Source: Triops longicaudatus
Taxonomy: Eukaryota; Arthropoda; Branchiopoda; Notostraca; Triopsidae
Direction: 5' to 3'
Assembly (NCBI GenBank): GCA_022885665.1
Contig: JAGQDJ010000128.1
Span: 62,001-126,000, forward strand
DNA: 64,000 nucleotides
Shown here: positions 13,330 through 26,428 of the stretch, in pieces
Layout of the letters: each line of letters begins with the position of its first letter
How positions within the stretch are numbered: position 1 is the first letter of the stretch
The notes under the pieces: generated by a model
What the model saw: the letters and a program-made list of their open reading frames with translations, nothing else
Told to the model about the DNA's origin: nothing
The model's database searches: none
Made by a program: the position numbers and the translations under genes

Positions 13330-14150
13330 TCAATTCTTAAAAAAGAAAAAAATATGGGAGGAGCTATGCTTTTCTTGCCCCAAAAATGTGACGCACTTTT
13401 GTCGAAAAATAAAGTAAAATCCTAAAAATATGGGTGGAGTTTTCAGTTCTCAGAATAAGAAAAATTTTCCGTTGGAATGAAAATTAAAAATCTAAAAGGA
13501 AAATTAAAAATCTAAAAAGGAAATTAAAAATCTGAAAACAAAGTTTTTAAAAAAATCTGAAAAAAATACAGCAATAATCAAATAGGCTTTTTCGTGAATT
13601 CATTGTTACGTCATATGATGTTCATATACGTCCTTAAAAATCGATTGAAAACGAAAAAAATCGAAAAAAATAAATGCATAGAATCTTAAAAAAATATGGG
13701 TGGAGCTACACTTTCCCTTCTCAAAACTTGTCGCAACTTTCTTGCCTTGAAACAAAATAATAGTAATAATAATAATAATAGTAATAATGAAACAAGGCGT
13801 TTTCGGGGAATTAATTTTTGTCATCCGATAATCGTATACTTCCATAAAAATTGAGTAAAAAGTATCAAAAACGAACCAAATATCGGTTAAAAATAAATGC
13901 ATAGAATCCTAAAAATAAAGGTAGAGCTTTCCATTCTCAAAACGTGAAAAATCTTCCTTATTAAAATTCGAATTAAAATATATACGTACAAGAAGAAAAT
14001 TAACATCTAAAAATAAAATAAAAAAATCTTTAAAAAATACGGCAATAATGAAAGAAAAGGCGTTTTCTGGGAATTCATCGTTGTATTATCCGAAATCCAT
14101 TGTTACATGATCCGATAATCGTATACTCCCATAAAAACTGTGTAAAAAGG
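13330..14150. repeat. Diverged ~220-265-bp tandem repeat, 3-4 units
   Basis: The segment CCTAAAAATATGGGTGGAG recurs with changes at about 13420, 13685 and 13907. Each is followed by a CATTCTCAAAACGTG-like stretch, AAAATCTAAAA runs, GGCGTTTTCGGGGAATTCAT, CCGATAATCGTATACTTCCA, then AAATGCATAGAATC leading into the next unit. Units are strongly diverged. The array ends about 300 bp before the first coding exon of the Arf-GEF gene. Confidence 0.75.
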
Positions 14151-14449
14151 AAAAAAAAAAAGGCCTGAAAAAATCGAGTGTGTCTCTTTTGGGAAAATAT
14201 TCCCCCCTGAAAATTGTGTACACAAAGAAAAAGCTCAGCTGGAGGTCTCCCCAGTCGCGAGTTTTGGTGGGGTTCTTGAAACCAATTCTATTATAATGAC
14301 AAGTACTCTCGTTCAGTGCAGACGTGTGAAGCTTTGGGTGTGCTCTTACAGTTTTCTTTACAAAGAAATTTTTTAAAGAAAAAAAGTCTTGCTGGAACAC
14401 TTAAAACGCACTCTTGGGATTTTTTGGTGGAAAAGAAGGATTTTAAAAA

Positions 14450-17400
14450 ATGGTGGTAATTTCTGTAGTCACGAGCCCGATAGGAGCTGATCTACCTCCT
14501 CCACCCCCGCCCCCACCCCCTCCCTATCCTCCACCCCCGAATCCGTACTTGAGCTACGATTCGCCAAGGTTGAGATCGTCGTATCGGGATTATGCTGGTG
14601 CCTTATTGCACCCGGATTATTTGGAAATGACAGACATTTACGCCACGCAGCGCTGGAAAACGGGCAGTGCGCACCGAAGCAAGGCCAACAGCTCAGGATT
14701 ATGGCATTTGTTGTGTGGATTAGGCTTGGAAGCCCCTAACATGCCCCCCAGAAGGTAAAACAAGACTAAAACGATGGGAAATGTTAAAAAAAGCTGTTTC
14801 AAAACTTCAGAAATTGAAGTTTAAAACTGTGTTGAACATCTATAATTTAAGAAAAAAATTGTTTGAAAATTCAGAATTTAAGAAATAATAGTTTGAGAAT
14901 TCAGAGTTTAAGTGAAAGCTCGAATAGTGCGTTAAAACAATAGAAACATTGGAAAAACTACTCTTGAAAAGAAAAATTGTACACAAAATCACGGAAATAA
15001 CTTTGAAAAGGCGAAATTAACTAAAAATATTTAAATTTTACTTTTAGTTTACTAGTATAAGTGCAAAATAACTTAAGAAATACGTGAATTTCTTCAAACG
15101 TGAAAACACACTTTAAAAAAGTTTAAAAATGCTAAATTTACTTTCAAAAGTCCAACCAGCAATTTTAAAGTGCGAAGTTTTTTACCACAAGCGCAAAAAT
15201 TACTGCAAAAAAAGTTTCTTTGATAGTGCAGTGATCACTTTCATTTGTCCGAAATTAACCTTAAAAATTGTAAAACTCCTCGAAATTGGCAGTATGCAAG
15301 AATATTGCACTAAAAAAAAAGGACGAAACCACTGAAATAGAGCTAAAATTACTTCATATATTACTTTAGAAACAAAGATTTTACTGTGATTTTACTATTT
15401 TTTCTTACTGTTTCGATAAAATAATTTCAATTTTTCACAGTCTTGTATTCAAATTTAAGCGAATATTTGTTGAACTTGCATTTTGATAATTTCTTTTCAT
15501 TTTTCACTGTCTTGTATTCGATTTTACATTTAGATTTTGTTTTCTTGTGAGTGTAAAAGCTTGATGTTTTCTCTTGTATTTTGCTTACGAGTTTAATATT
15601 CCTATTTTCTCCGATTTAATAGTTATAGATTTATTTCTTTTATTTTTATTTCCTAGTCTTAATTTGGGATTTATTTCTCCGTGTGTCATATTACTGAGGA
15701 ATGGATAGGTTGTTGGTTTAAAGGTACTGCACACGGTTCATGCAAAGCTTTATCATAATTGGAAAGGTTGGTGTACTTGCAGGAACTCTATGGCCTTGTG
15801 TTTTCTTTGTGTTGTATTCTTACGAATGTGAATGCACTACACATTACGTGCTGCGTATGTGTTGTGTGTGAGTGAGTGGAATTTGCGTGTGGGTTCCTTC
15901 GTTCCGTCTTCTTGGCGGTCCCCTGCTGCGATGACGGTAAAAGGTTCCTCCCACAGGCTTTCCAGGATCCTTGTCCTCCTTGACAGGCTTCAACAATGGT
16001 TTATGGGCTAGTAGTAGTGCTGGGAGCTCGAATTTGCATCGTCATCAGCGAATTGGGAGATTAGGATTGAACTTGTCAGGGAGAAACCCTCAAGAACAAG
16101 TTTGGCCTTAACAGGTGAGAGCTACTTCGGAAGACGAATTAGGTACCCCCCATCTCACCCTTAAATGGGGAGGGAAAGAGAAATATTAGACACTTCTGTG
16201 CATAAAAGGCGTTGGATTACCATAACCGAACGTTTTCTTCCGAGAGCTTGTTAGTCATAGAGAACTTTGGGTCCAAACGGTCGTTCAGAATATGGATGGT
16301 TTTTAACGGGGATTTGTAACCCCCCGGAGGGTGTGATAAGGGTCAGTGGCAACCACATAGTAACGGACATTGTTAACGCGAATGGTATCAGGTGCAGAGA
16401 ACGAATTTGATAACTGCGATTAAACAAGAATGTGATAAGCGTGGCTTTGTTCAGAAAAATTCCGGTTCTCGCAAATATCGCGACACAAAAACGTAATAAT
16501 AATAAAATATGTGTAGCATTCTAGACATTCGACGCTTGCATTTGTAGCTTATTTTTCTTTATTGCGCGTTATTTTAATTTTATTGGAAATTTTTAAGTGG
16601 TACAGTTTACTTGCAGCTCACTAAGGTAGAGTTATGTAAACAGTGTAAGTGCGACTTAAGCGAGTTTTTCGTTGTTGCGCTGTGTAAAAGCGTGCTGTGC
16701 CCATGACTGAATGTGGTAACGTAGAGAGTTGACTGAAGTAACGTAGGTCCCGCTGAGGCGAGTTTTCATTATTGCGTTGGGGTAATAGAGAACTGGCAAG
16801 TGACGCTACCATTTTTATTTCTGCAAAAAAAGGTTTTAAAACTGAGACACTGATCAAGATTTCTATAGTAGATAAGGGCTTATACATCTAAGAAGCAATA
16901 TCTGTTTCAGTCGGTTGTAAGATAATTTTGTTTTAACGCCGAGAATATTGTAAAAGAAACTGCTCGTATCACAGTTAATATTATGTCCATAAAAAAGTGG
17001 TACGATTTGGCCTGAAAACGCAGCAAGACTGTACCAGTTTATTATTACCTCTTTTTAAGAATACATATTTCCGCGTTGATATTGCTTCTTAAATGGGCCG
17101 TATAACTATTTCTGCCCATACTTACCAAACTATACATTAAAATTATGAAAAAGTACAAACAGTACTTCAAATTCTTTTCTTAAGTCAAAAAATGCCATAT
17201 TCAGAACAAAGTGGTACATAGCAAAGCATTTTAACACGTAACTTGTATCCGTTTTTTCTGAACAATTCATAGGAATCACGTTACAAGTGTCACATTTCAC
17301 GCCAAATTTTTGTGTATAGAACGTCTCCTCTCTAATCTCTACAATACTACTCTTTCACCCTTTAAACCTCGTATTTAAAAAACATTCTCTTCTAATTTCC

Positions 17401-20400
17401 CCCAAATTCCCACCTAATTAGAAACCCAATACGCTTCGTTCAACCAACTGTTCATTAGAAATTCAATTTCGGGATGTTGCTCGCAGGCCGAAATTAAATT
17501 TCTTGCTCCAGCCTCCCTGGAACTGTAACTTCCCATACTTCACCGTACCCAAGGCTCACTCAACCGTGTCAGCTCCATAAAAACACATCTGAGCAACTCA
17601 ACACTGACTTTTCTTTAAAAAAAAATGACCAACAAATTGCATCTCACTCGTTATAGATAAAAAAAAATGAAAGAAAAAATCCAGACAGCATTTCATTTCA
17701 CTGGTTAACAATTGGAAATAAGAAAAGTGACACTGTCGGATCCACCCCTTCAAAAAAACAGCCGCTCCCTGTCATCTACCCCCCCCCCTTTTTTTCCCAA
17801 CCCTAGGGGTAAATTACAAAGCGATAAAGACTGTCGAATAGGTCTGATACACCAAGAGCCAGCTGGAAACTCAAAACGTGCCCCAAACGGCAGCTGCACG
17901 CATTTCGGTGCGTTACTCGTGTGACAAGCGCATGTAGCTCGTGTACTGGCCAGTAGTCTTCTCTCCGTACATTATCCATCCTATTTCCCTAAAATTTCTA
18001 CCACTAACGATCCTAACTTATCCGTCTTTCTTTCATTGTTATTCCGATGTAGCTGTCAAAAACACGATAGAACGGAATAATTAGTTAAGCAAACTTGGAG
18101 GATTGACTACAAAAGCGCCCTCTTTCCCTCCATTAACCTTTTCACGCTTGACGGAGTATCTATTCATATGGAAATTGGGGACTTTTCTCTCTAATTGAAC
18201 GCAAAAACCACGATAGCGCGCTAACCTAATTGCCTGGGCTTGTGAGATCACTAGCGCCACCATCTGACTTATGACGTAAACAATAAGCCAGATGGGTCAC
18301 GGTTTGATAAGTACTACGATAAGAGTACAATTAAGGCTTTTAATAAGCCATTAAAAGTCATGGTTCGTCAGAGATTTCTAAGAATAATCCCCCAGGTGGC
18401 GTAGAACGCATATGATTAAAGTATTGGGCGCAGCCAGACAAGGTATTGTACGTATTTCAAAGTTGGAATAGGTTGTCCTGAGGGCGTTTGCTACATAAAC
18501 TTTGTGTAGCAAAGTTGCACCGCAGCAGGAGGTAAAGAGAGCCTTTTTTCGTATGCGAAGAAGTCTTTACACACGGGGCGCCCTGGTATGCTTACCTCCT
18601 ACATATACATATAAATGGCTCTCTAAACTTGACAATCGTGCCTTGTCTTTCTCTCGACCACCCTTTCCGCACCCCGCGACAGAAAACTGGGATATGACAT
18701 ATTCATGTGACGGGAGAATGAGCCGAGGTTCTTGCTTATTTAAGGCTTTTGTTGTCACTGCCAGAATGGTAAAAAGGAGGGTCGACGTGCCAAAGCTCAA
18801 CGCCCCGCCCTTGGAGGTGACACTGTTATGGAAGATGGCCAGAAAGTGTTTACATGGCGAATTTGCAAGGTTCTTAACCTGCCTTTGGAGAGAAAGGGAC
18901 ATCTTTGGAGTTGAGAATTACTTATGCAAACTTTAAAGACACTTTTTCATTGTTGAAAACATTTCAGTAGAGTTTTTCAGTTGTTCAGATTTTTTTAGAA
19001 TTTTGTAATAATGTAGATTTTTATAAATTTGTGTGTAAAAATAAAAAAGGAAAAAAATATGTGACAATTAAAGTCAATGGAAGTTTACCCAACAATGAAA
19101 AGTTTTCATATTTTGGAATGAGAGACATGTAGTTTTTATTGTTGGGTGAAGTAAGAAATGACAACGCGCGGGAAGGCTTTGTTTTGTTGACAGCTAGCGC
19201 CACCTACCAGACTTAAGTTAGTTGGCGTTGGGAGTGTGGCTTGTGCAAGAGTATTAACCATGGTTAAGCGACGAATTAACCATGGTATAACAGACCATGG
19301 ACTATAAATGTCACCCTAAACTTAATTTATATGGGAATGGGCGGACACTGCTTAATTATTCCTTATATGCCCACTAGTGTTTCTTCTATATGGCTCATTA
19401 TTGAATGTTTTCTTAGTATTTTGAAATATTTGAATTCGAAAATAGAATTTCGAAAGATTTATTATTGAGGAAGTTCCTTTGTTCAGGTTATTGCATTATT
19501 CGTACTTTTCTTTCACAATAAATAACGTTACTTAAACGTTTCTTGAGTTAGAAAATTTAATTGTTGAGAATATTTTCATTATTGTGCCTTCTAATCTGCT
19601 CTCTCTTACACCCAGATTCGTGCGTGTCCGAAAACTGTTAGAAACTACTGTAAGCTCTTTAAGAAACCCTAAGTTCATAATAAACTGGGACAGTACGGAT
19701 TGCGAACCCACGTTTACTGTACCAGTTTTTTATGCACACTTGGGTATAAACCCTTAAAAATCATCGTTTTACTTAGTTTTAACGAGTTAAAATTAGCTTT
19801 AACGAAGCTCTTCGAAATATTTAAAGCTAAATAGGCTTATTGACTACTCCATAGGGTAGAAAAACGCTTACGCGTTATGAATTAGTGCAATGAGCTTTAT
19901 GGACATTTCATTAAGTTCCCTCTCAGGGTTGTTAGTAATGAAAAATGAAAGTGTGTCTCATGTCAAGGGGAAGCTGTGTTCAGGTTATTAGTAGTCCTTT
20001 TTATCTTTCATAACTGGTCGCACTTGTGCGCCCACAGCGTAATGAGCAGCAAAGGGTATATAGTAATAGTAGAAGCAGCACATGTGCGGGAATGCGAGTC
20101 ATTTCCCTATACTCCAGATGGTATCCAACCACTGTAATACCCCTAGTTAAACCCCATAAGAAAAGGCAGATCTTTTAGTTAGATCCGCTATGGCATAGAC
20201 AACAACATAAAACCTACACTGAAAAGTCGAAAAGTTTAAATAGAGGGGGCTGAAACTGAAAAGAGCGCGTGGCAGATGTCTAGCTTGTGTGTGTATCCTC
20301 TGTACAATACCACATGTTGTGGGCCTGGCCTGGAGGAATGGTGTCTGCTGCAAAGGAAAAGATTCGTAAGACACCTCGCACACCACCTGCCCCTTTTCAG

Positions 20401-23400
20401 GCGTAAAGATGCCTTCCGAGGACTTTATTGTAATTGTCTGCCGGGTCGTATTTAACACAGGCAAGCAAAGCTCTTCATTTCAAAGGTTTTGACCTGTTCG
20501 TACACCCTAACCTTATACCAACTCAAGGTGTTCTTCCAGTCTTGGATTGTCCACCGAGGACGCAACACGTAGCTTACGCTCGCAAAAAAGTGGTACAGTC
20601 TGTGTGTAATTCCATGCTTACCAACACCAGTTTCTTATAAACTTTTCCGTGAAAGTGCTTTAATTGTTGTGAAAAGGGGTACAGTTCCTATGCATTTCCT
20701 GCTTAACGCGTAGTAGTTTTTTATGGACATAAAAGATTGTTCAACTCAGAGAGCGCTCGTAAAAAAGGGGTACATTTTCCCTCTATCTTACACCAGTTTG
20801 TTACGTAGTCTTACATGAGAGTTACCTATGGGCAATTGTGATGGAATTTTAAAACTTCTGGTGTGTGTGTTCGGTGTTAAATTTTGGGTTGAGTGTTAAC
20901 GGAAGGATACGTGGATTTTATGATTCCTAGCGTCGAAAGGCATTGAACTGTCGCCATGTTAATTTGTATATCAGGCTTTATCTGGTGAGTTGAAGGATCA
21001 CGGATTTTCCTGTTTGATGATGGCGTGTTACGCGTCATTAAAAGATCATTATGGCTGGAAGATGAGATTCGTCTTGACCTAGTGTTTTAATTTCGTGTTA
21101 TTCTTTTTTTCTTTGTTGGAATAGCACGCCACAAAAGGCTTCGGCATGTGGACCAGGCCCACCTGCCAATGTGCCCAAAGAGGCGTACGACCCACATTTC
21201 ATGACGCCGACCAATTCCCATCGATACCCGGGAACGGCCAACGGCACCGGCTTAGGCACGAGCACAGGCACCGTACGCCGTAATAACCTGAATGGCGCGG
21301 CGACGGCACCAAACTCGGGCAAGAAAACGCCCGCGCGCAGTACCGAGGAAGTGGTCAAACGCACCAGATCTTCTCAAAATGGGTAAGAATGGCTATTGCT
21401 ATATTAAGTTCTTTACAAGTGAAAGAGGACGGTCGTAATAGACTGTAGCGAATGTAACGCAGAAAAGAGCTATAAAACAGTAAAAAAAAAAGCCAGTAAA
21501 GGCAGTAAAGACATTTCAATGTCAGCCAAGTTCCGGGACAAGCTGTCACGTGACAATGAGCCGATTTGTCACGAAAGAGGGCAACCGTGTTTTGTAACAG
21601 CTGGTACAGTGAGGTGAAGACCGTTTGGCCTTACTAAGCTAGTTCTAAACTCGGAGTTTTAAGAAAAATTCTTGACTTATTTTAAAGTTGATTAAAGTAA
21701 TACTGAATTGTTCAAAAGAAACTGGGACACAGTGCTAAGCTGAGCAAAGGGAAGTGTCCCATGTACTTTTGAATAACTCAAGAAGCAGAAGTTAAGCTTC
21801 GGCAGGAAAAACCGTTTTTACCATTCGTAATATACGAATTCGGATATAAGAGACAAGAAAAGCGCCTCTTACAGCCGAGGTCTCTGCATTCGGTTTGTCT
21901 ATCATTTTTCTTTTTCTTGTGCGCCAAAAGTATCACATTTAATACCCAGAATACCACAAATATTTTCAATCTTAAATTTTTCCTGTGCACAAAACGAAAA
22001 TTAAAAATCGCAAAACTGTCTAAACCGTCGTCTTTCTACTTCGATTTGTATTGTTATTTCTAAATTACAGTATTATTGTATTTAAAGTAATTCAAAATTC
22101 GTTCTTTTTTGTATTTACAGGTACGAATTGTCTCAAGATTTGTTAGACAAACAGATAGAAATGCTCGAGCGTAAATACGGTGGCCGGGCTTGTGCGAGCC
22201 ACGCGGCTTTGACGATCCAGCGCGCGTTCCGCCATTATACCATGCGTCGTAAGTTCGCTGCTATCACTGCCATGGCCAAAGCCGAACGCCGTTTAAGTCG
22301 GCGTTTGCACGGGGACATGTGGCCGGACTACTACCCCCCTCAAACCAACGGCAACGCCCCTCCCTCTCCTGCCCCCTCTACCCTCAACAATCTCAACCGC
22401 TCCGATTCGAGCTGTTCCGACGCCGAACTAACTATCAAAAACCATTTCGACTCGCTGTACCGCGAGCTGTCCCACGCACTCGATTCTTCATACGGCGCGG
22501 ACCCCTCTTCCTCTGGCCAGTATTACCGTGGTCGGCCCCCGCACCGAGTCCATTCCGTGCGGGCCTTGCCGTCGCAACCCGTTCAGCCTCAGTGGCAAGG
22601 AGCTAACGTGCCCGGTTTCCCAGGCCTGCAACACGTGACCAATGGCGTGCGAATGCGTCACTGCAACCTGGACGACTCCACTTCCTCCTCTTACTACACC
22701 CCCATCGGATCCCCCCAGCAGCAGCAACAATCAAGTCCTGCCAAGGAACCGCACTACAGTCCTAGTCATCACGCGGAACCGAGTCACATGAACCGCGAAA
22801 CCGCGGTGCGGAGAACCGTCACAGGCCCGAGGACGCTCTCCCCTCAGCAGCGGGCCCAGCCGGGGAACGCTAACCCGTCTGGCATGAAGAAAGTCCCGCC
22901 GCAAGTCCCGCGTCGCACGTCGTCCATCAGCTCCAAAGGCGGTTCGCCCTATGTGCAGGAACCGAACGTGAGCTACAGCCACGGCCGCAGTGCCTCGACG
23001 GCTGGAACTGCGAGCAGTTCGTCTTCGTCGAACCTTAACAGCGGGTTAGTCAAGTCGGCCAGCGGGTCCACAAGCAGCACTGGTTCTTTACCCGATGCTG
23101 CATGCAGTGGAACCGCGTCTATGCCACATTGGGCCCGGCCGCTGCAAACGCATTTGGGGCACAGCAACAGCCAAGAATTGCGACTCACCGAGAGCGAGGA
23201 GGAACGAAGGTTTTCGAATGTATCCGAGACGAGTGAGGACTCGACTGAGGGCGCTAATACCACCACCGGGTACCTGCATGAATCCGTGTCCCATGGATCG
23301 CCCTTTTTACCACCAATCTATGCCAACGTGGGCGATACCGTGGCAATGAACGCCAAGGTAATGTAAAAGAAACGTGGCCTTGTTTCCAAAATATGGCTTG

Positions 23401-26400
23401 CGTAATCCTTTTAGGCCGAAAACGTTTTATGCTTCCTTGACTTTCTACCCACTTTAATGAGATTTCCTTACAGAAGGGTAATGCACCTTAAAAAAAAGAC
23501 AAAAAATTCTTCCCAATTTCAAGTTCTGAACTAAATTCTGAAATAAATTCATTACTTACGTGCGACGCTGCCTTAGCTATTAGAAATTAGCGCACTAGGA
23601 AATTCATTGTTGCCAACAATGAATTCTTCCCATGCCACTTGACCCATGCCACTGGAGCGCGCAAAACGCTAGGGAAACAACTTAGCCGTAGTCTGCTGCA
23701 GGCAGTGGAACTAATCTCTTCTATTTTTTAAATAGGCGTTAGAGAATTTGCGTAAGCGCCAATACCGCGTGGGTTTGAATTTATTCAACAAGAAGCCCGA
23801 TCGTGGAGTGACGTACCTGATTCAGCGTGGATTTTTGGAAAACTCGCCCCGGGCAGTGGCCAAATTCCTCATCAGCCGCAAAGGCTTGAGTAAACAAATG
23901 ATCGGTGAATACTTGGGCAACCTACAAAACCCGTTCAACATGGCTACGTTAGAGTAAGTCTTTCTTTTTTTTAAAAAAAAATAGTATTTTAAAAAAAATA
24001 TTTTTATTTATAAGGAATTTAAAAATGTTTATTGTTGAATCACAAAAATTCATTAAGTTTTTTGTATTTTGTATCTCTTAAAAAGGGAATGTTAACCATT
24101 TTGATTTATTTGTGTTTGGTTTGTGAAAAAAAAACATTCGATGTCCTTAAAAAAGAAAGTGTCAGCCTTGTTTAATAGCTTTATTATTCTTTGTTCACAG
24201 TTGTTTTGTGGAAGAGTTGGATTTATCCAACCTGCAAGTGGACGTCGCCTTACGGAAATTCCAGACTCATTTCCGTATGCCGGGTGAAGCACAAAAGATT
24301 GAGCGCCTGATGGAAGTGTTTGGTCAACGCTATTGTCTATGCAACCGGGACGTGGTGATGCGGTTCCGGAGCCCGGATACCGTGTTCGTGTTAGCTTTTG
24401 CCATCATCATGCTCAACACGGACTTGCACACGCCCAACATCAAACCCGAACGACGCATGAAAATCGAGGATTTCATCAAAAACCTAAGGGGCATTGATGA
24501 CGGCGCTGACATTGAACGCGAAATGCTCGTTGGCATCTATGAACGCGTCAAAGCCACGCCCTTCAAGCCTGGCCCCGATCACGTTACCCAAGTCATGAAA
24601 GTACAAGAAAGCGTCGTCGGCAAGAAACCGGTACGCTTCAACGCAGACATCCGTCAATCCTTCCATTTATTCTTCAAAGCCTTTTTAGTCGATTCAATGA
24701 TTCTTAACTTAATTTTGTAGTATTTTTTAATGATTCTGTAATTAAGCTTTAGCATTTTTTATTCAGTGATTTTCAAGCGATTATTCTGTTTTATTTTACT
24801 TTTTCATTTTGTATTTTAGAAAAATATATTTTTCCCTTTTTTTATTTTTTTTTTAAATTCTATTTTTCGTATTTATTGGCTTTTGTTTTGGGATCATAAT
24901 TGATAAAACGGATGTTGCTTTTTTTGTAGAACCTGGTGCTACCTCACCGGCGGCTCGTGTGCTACTGCCGTTTGTACGAAGTGGCCGACGCGTCTCGAAA
25001 AGAGCGAATTGGCCTTCATCAAAGGGAAGTCTTTCTGTTTAACGACCTTTTGGTCGTCACCAAGATCTTCCAGAAGAAGAAGAGCGCCGTGACGTACACT
25101 TTTCGACAAAGTTTTACGTTAGTCGGCCTCCAAGTCCAGTTTTTCGAAACTCCAAGTAATATGCCATTCCTCGTTACTTTACAGCATTTTTTATTTAAAT
25201 TTGTATCATTCACCAAATTTTACATTTCCTTCGCTATTTTCCATTTTTTTGCATTTTTTATTGCAGTGCTTTTTGCAATACATTTCTTGTCATTTACCAA
25301 TCATTTCTTCAGTCATCAATTTTTGGTTATATATCAGTTTTTTCGTTACTTACTATTGTTATAATCGATTTCTGGCAATCCATTGTTTTGTATTGATATT
25401 TGTCCTTTGTAAGCATTTCTCCTTATTTTTGTTTAATTTTTATTATTATTAATTTACTTATTTTTTACCAGAAGTTTGCTAATCCGATACTTATTTTTTA
25501 TCGATTTTTTATTAATATTTTTTTCCCCTTTCTAGACTATGCTTTCGGGCTAAGTTTGGTTCAACGCGTGGACAACAAGGTGCTGATTATGTTCAACGCA
25601 CGGAACGACCACGATCGTCAGAAGTTCGTCGAAGACTTGCGAGAAGCTATTCTGGAGATGGACGAAATGGAAACTTTACGTATCGAGGGCGAATTGGACA
25701 AACAACGAACCACCACTCGTGTCTCGCGGTTGCCTAATGACGTCAAAACGCATTATTCCTCGTCCAACCGTGATAACCGCGACAGTGGCGTTGCCGACGT
25801 CGAAGTCTTGACGGCCACGCCCGTCCAGCTCCGCCCCAACGACAAAGACGCCTTGTTGCGACCCGATGCGGTGCTCAAACGCACCACGCTCTCCAATTCA
25901 CTGCTCGACATGCATGAGCCTCGTAAGTTTACATTCTTTTCCTTCATTCTTTGAAAGTTAGAAATTGATTGTTAACTCTTATTAATTTAATTTTAATTCG
26001 TTTATTATTATTTTTATTTTATTTTTAAAGAAAATTGGAAGGAAAAGCGCAAGTTTGTCAGTTCTAAGCAAAAACGTGTATTTATTATATTCATTTTTAT
26101 TTTTGCAGTTGATAAGCCTCAAAGGCGTGGCAGTGTAGGCTCATTGGACAGCGGCATGTCAGTCTCTTTCCAATCTTCGAGCACGAGCACGGTGACGTCA
26201 GTGAGTCGGGATTCGTCACCTCAGAATTTGCCGCCAGCTAGCGGTGTACCGGCCGTACGGGGCAACGTGCTGCATGTACACGCCCACGCGCATGTCAGCG
26301 TCGGAACAGCGACAGCCAACGCGAAAGCGATGAATAACCAGCCATTCATGGCCAGTGGAATGCTTTCCAAAGGCAAAAGCGCGAGTGCGCTGCCGTCACA

Positions 26401-26428
26401 CCATTTGGCACACAGCACCGATGTCTGA
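14450..26428 (+). CDS. IQSEC (schizo-like): IQSEC/BRAG (Schizo)-type Arf guanine-nucleotide exchange factor
   Basis: It should load GTP onto Arf6-class GTPases at the plasma membrane. Hand-built exons are 14450-14754, 21125-21382, 22121-23357, 23736-23953, 24201-24630, 24930-25155, 25536-25922 and 26109-26428. All junctions are GT..AG with matching phase, giving 1126 codons. The family signature YELSQDL followed by EMLERKYGG precedes an IQ motif (TIQRAFRHY, about residues 217-233). A long Ser/Pro-rich linker follows. The Sec7 domain (about 605-815) carries the glutamate finger in MIGEYLGN, near residue 658, and the conserved AFAIIMLNTDLHTPN helix. The PH region (about 817-930) has LPHRRLVCYCRLYEV and FNDLLVVTKIFQKKK. 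The protein ends S-T-D-V, a class I PDZ-ligand pattern. The proline-rich exon 1 (start ATG 14450) is the least certain part: it joins exon 2 in phase, but a 6.4-kb intron separates them and other first exons are possible. Confidence 0.93.
15943..16114 (+). other. Candidate alternative exon inside intron 1 of the Arf-GEF gene
   Basis: A frame is open for about 50 codons from acceptor-like CCACAG/GC at 15956. It has a Gly/Ser-rich composition (SLSSLTGFNNGLWASSSAG), then a TAA just before a donor-like ACAG/GTGAGAGC. Its phase does not fit the exon 14450-14754 junction. It could be an alternative terminal exon or a chance frame. Confidence 0.15.
16984..17048. repeat. Foldback element in intron 1 of the Arf-GEF gene
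   Basis: Left arm GTCCATAAAAAAGTGGTACG, right arm CTGTACCAGTTTATTATTA. GGTACG starts at 16999 and TGTACC at 17030, a spacing of 31. Confidence 0.75.
17202..17265. repeat. Foldback element, degenerate copy
   Basis: GGTACA starts at 17213 and TGTATC at 17244, a spacing of 31. The right arm continues TCCGTTTTTTCTGAACA. It lies in intron 1 of the Arf-GEF gene. Confidence 0.6.
19672..19742. repeat. Foldback element, well-preserved copy
   Basis: Left arm TTCATAATAAACTGGGACAG, right arm TACTGTACCAGTTTTTTATG. GGGACA starts at 19687 and TGTACC at 19718, a spacing of 31. Pairing is nearly continuous for about 20 nt. It lies in intron 1 of the Arf-GEF gene. Confidence 0.8.
20580..20815. repeat. Cluster of three foldback copies
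   Basis: Left half-sites GGTACA start at 20592, 20678 and 20769, about 86-91 bp apart. Each follows an AAAAAGTGG or AAAAGGGG arm. Right arms are more degenerate (ACACCAGTTTCTTATAA, GTAGTTTTTTATGGACA, ACACCAGTTTGTTACG). The first two keep the 31-nt register; the third is about 11 nt shorter. The cluster lies in intron 1 of the Arf-GEF gene. Confidence 0.65.
21708..21778. repeat. Foldback element in intron 2 of the Arf-GEF gene
   Basis: Left arm TTCAAAAGAAACTGGGACAC, right arm GTGTCCCATGTACTTTTGAA. GGGACA starts at 21724 and TGTCCC at 21755, a spacing of 31. The outer arms pair with each other although their sequence has changed relative to other copies. Confidence 0.8.

Noticed and set aside
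18502..18936. 144-codon open frame inside intron 1 of the Arf-GEF gene
   Set aside because: No recognisable motif, and a long antisense frame covers the same bases. A chance frame in a slightly GC-richer patch is more likely.
20147..20464. 105-codon minus-strand frame in the same intron
   Set aside because: No domain, no splice partners and no signal peptide. Treated as chance.
22488..23294. Several antisense and shifted open frames over the Arf-GEF exon 3
   Set aside because: They mirror the GC-rich coding exon on the plus strand and have no motifs of their own.
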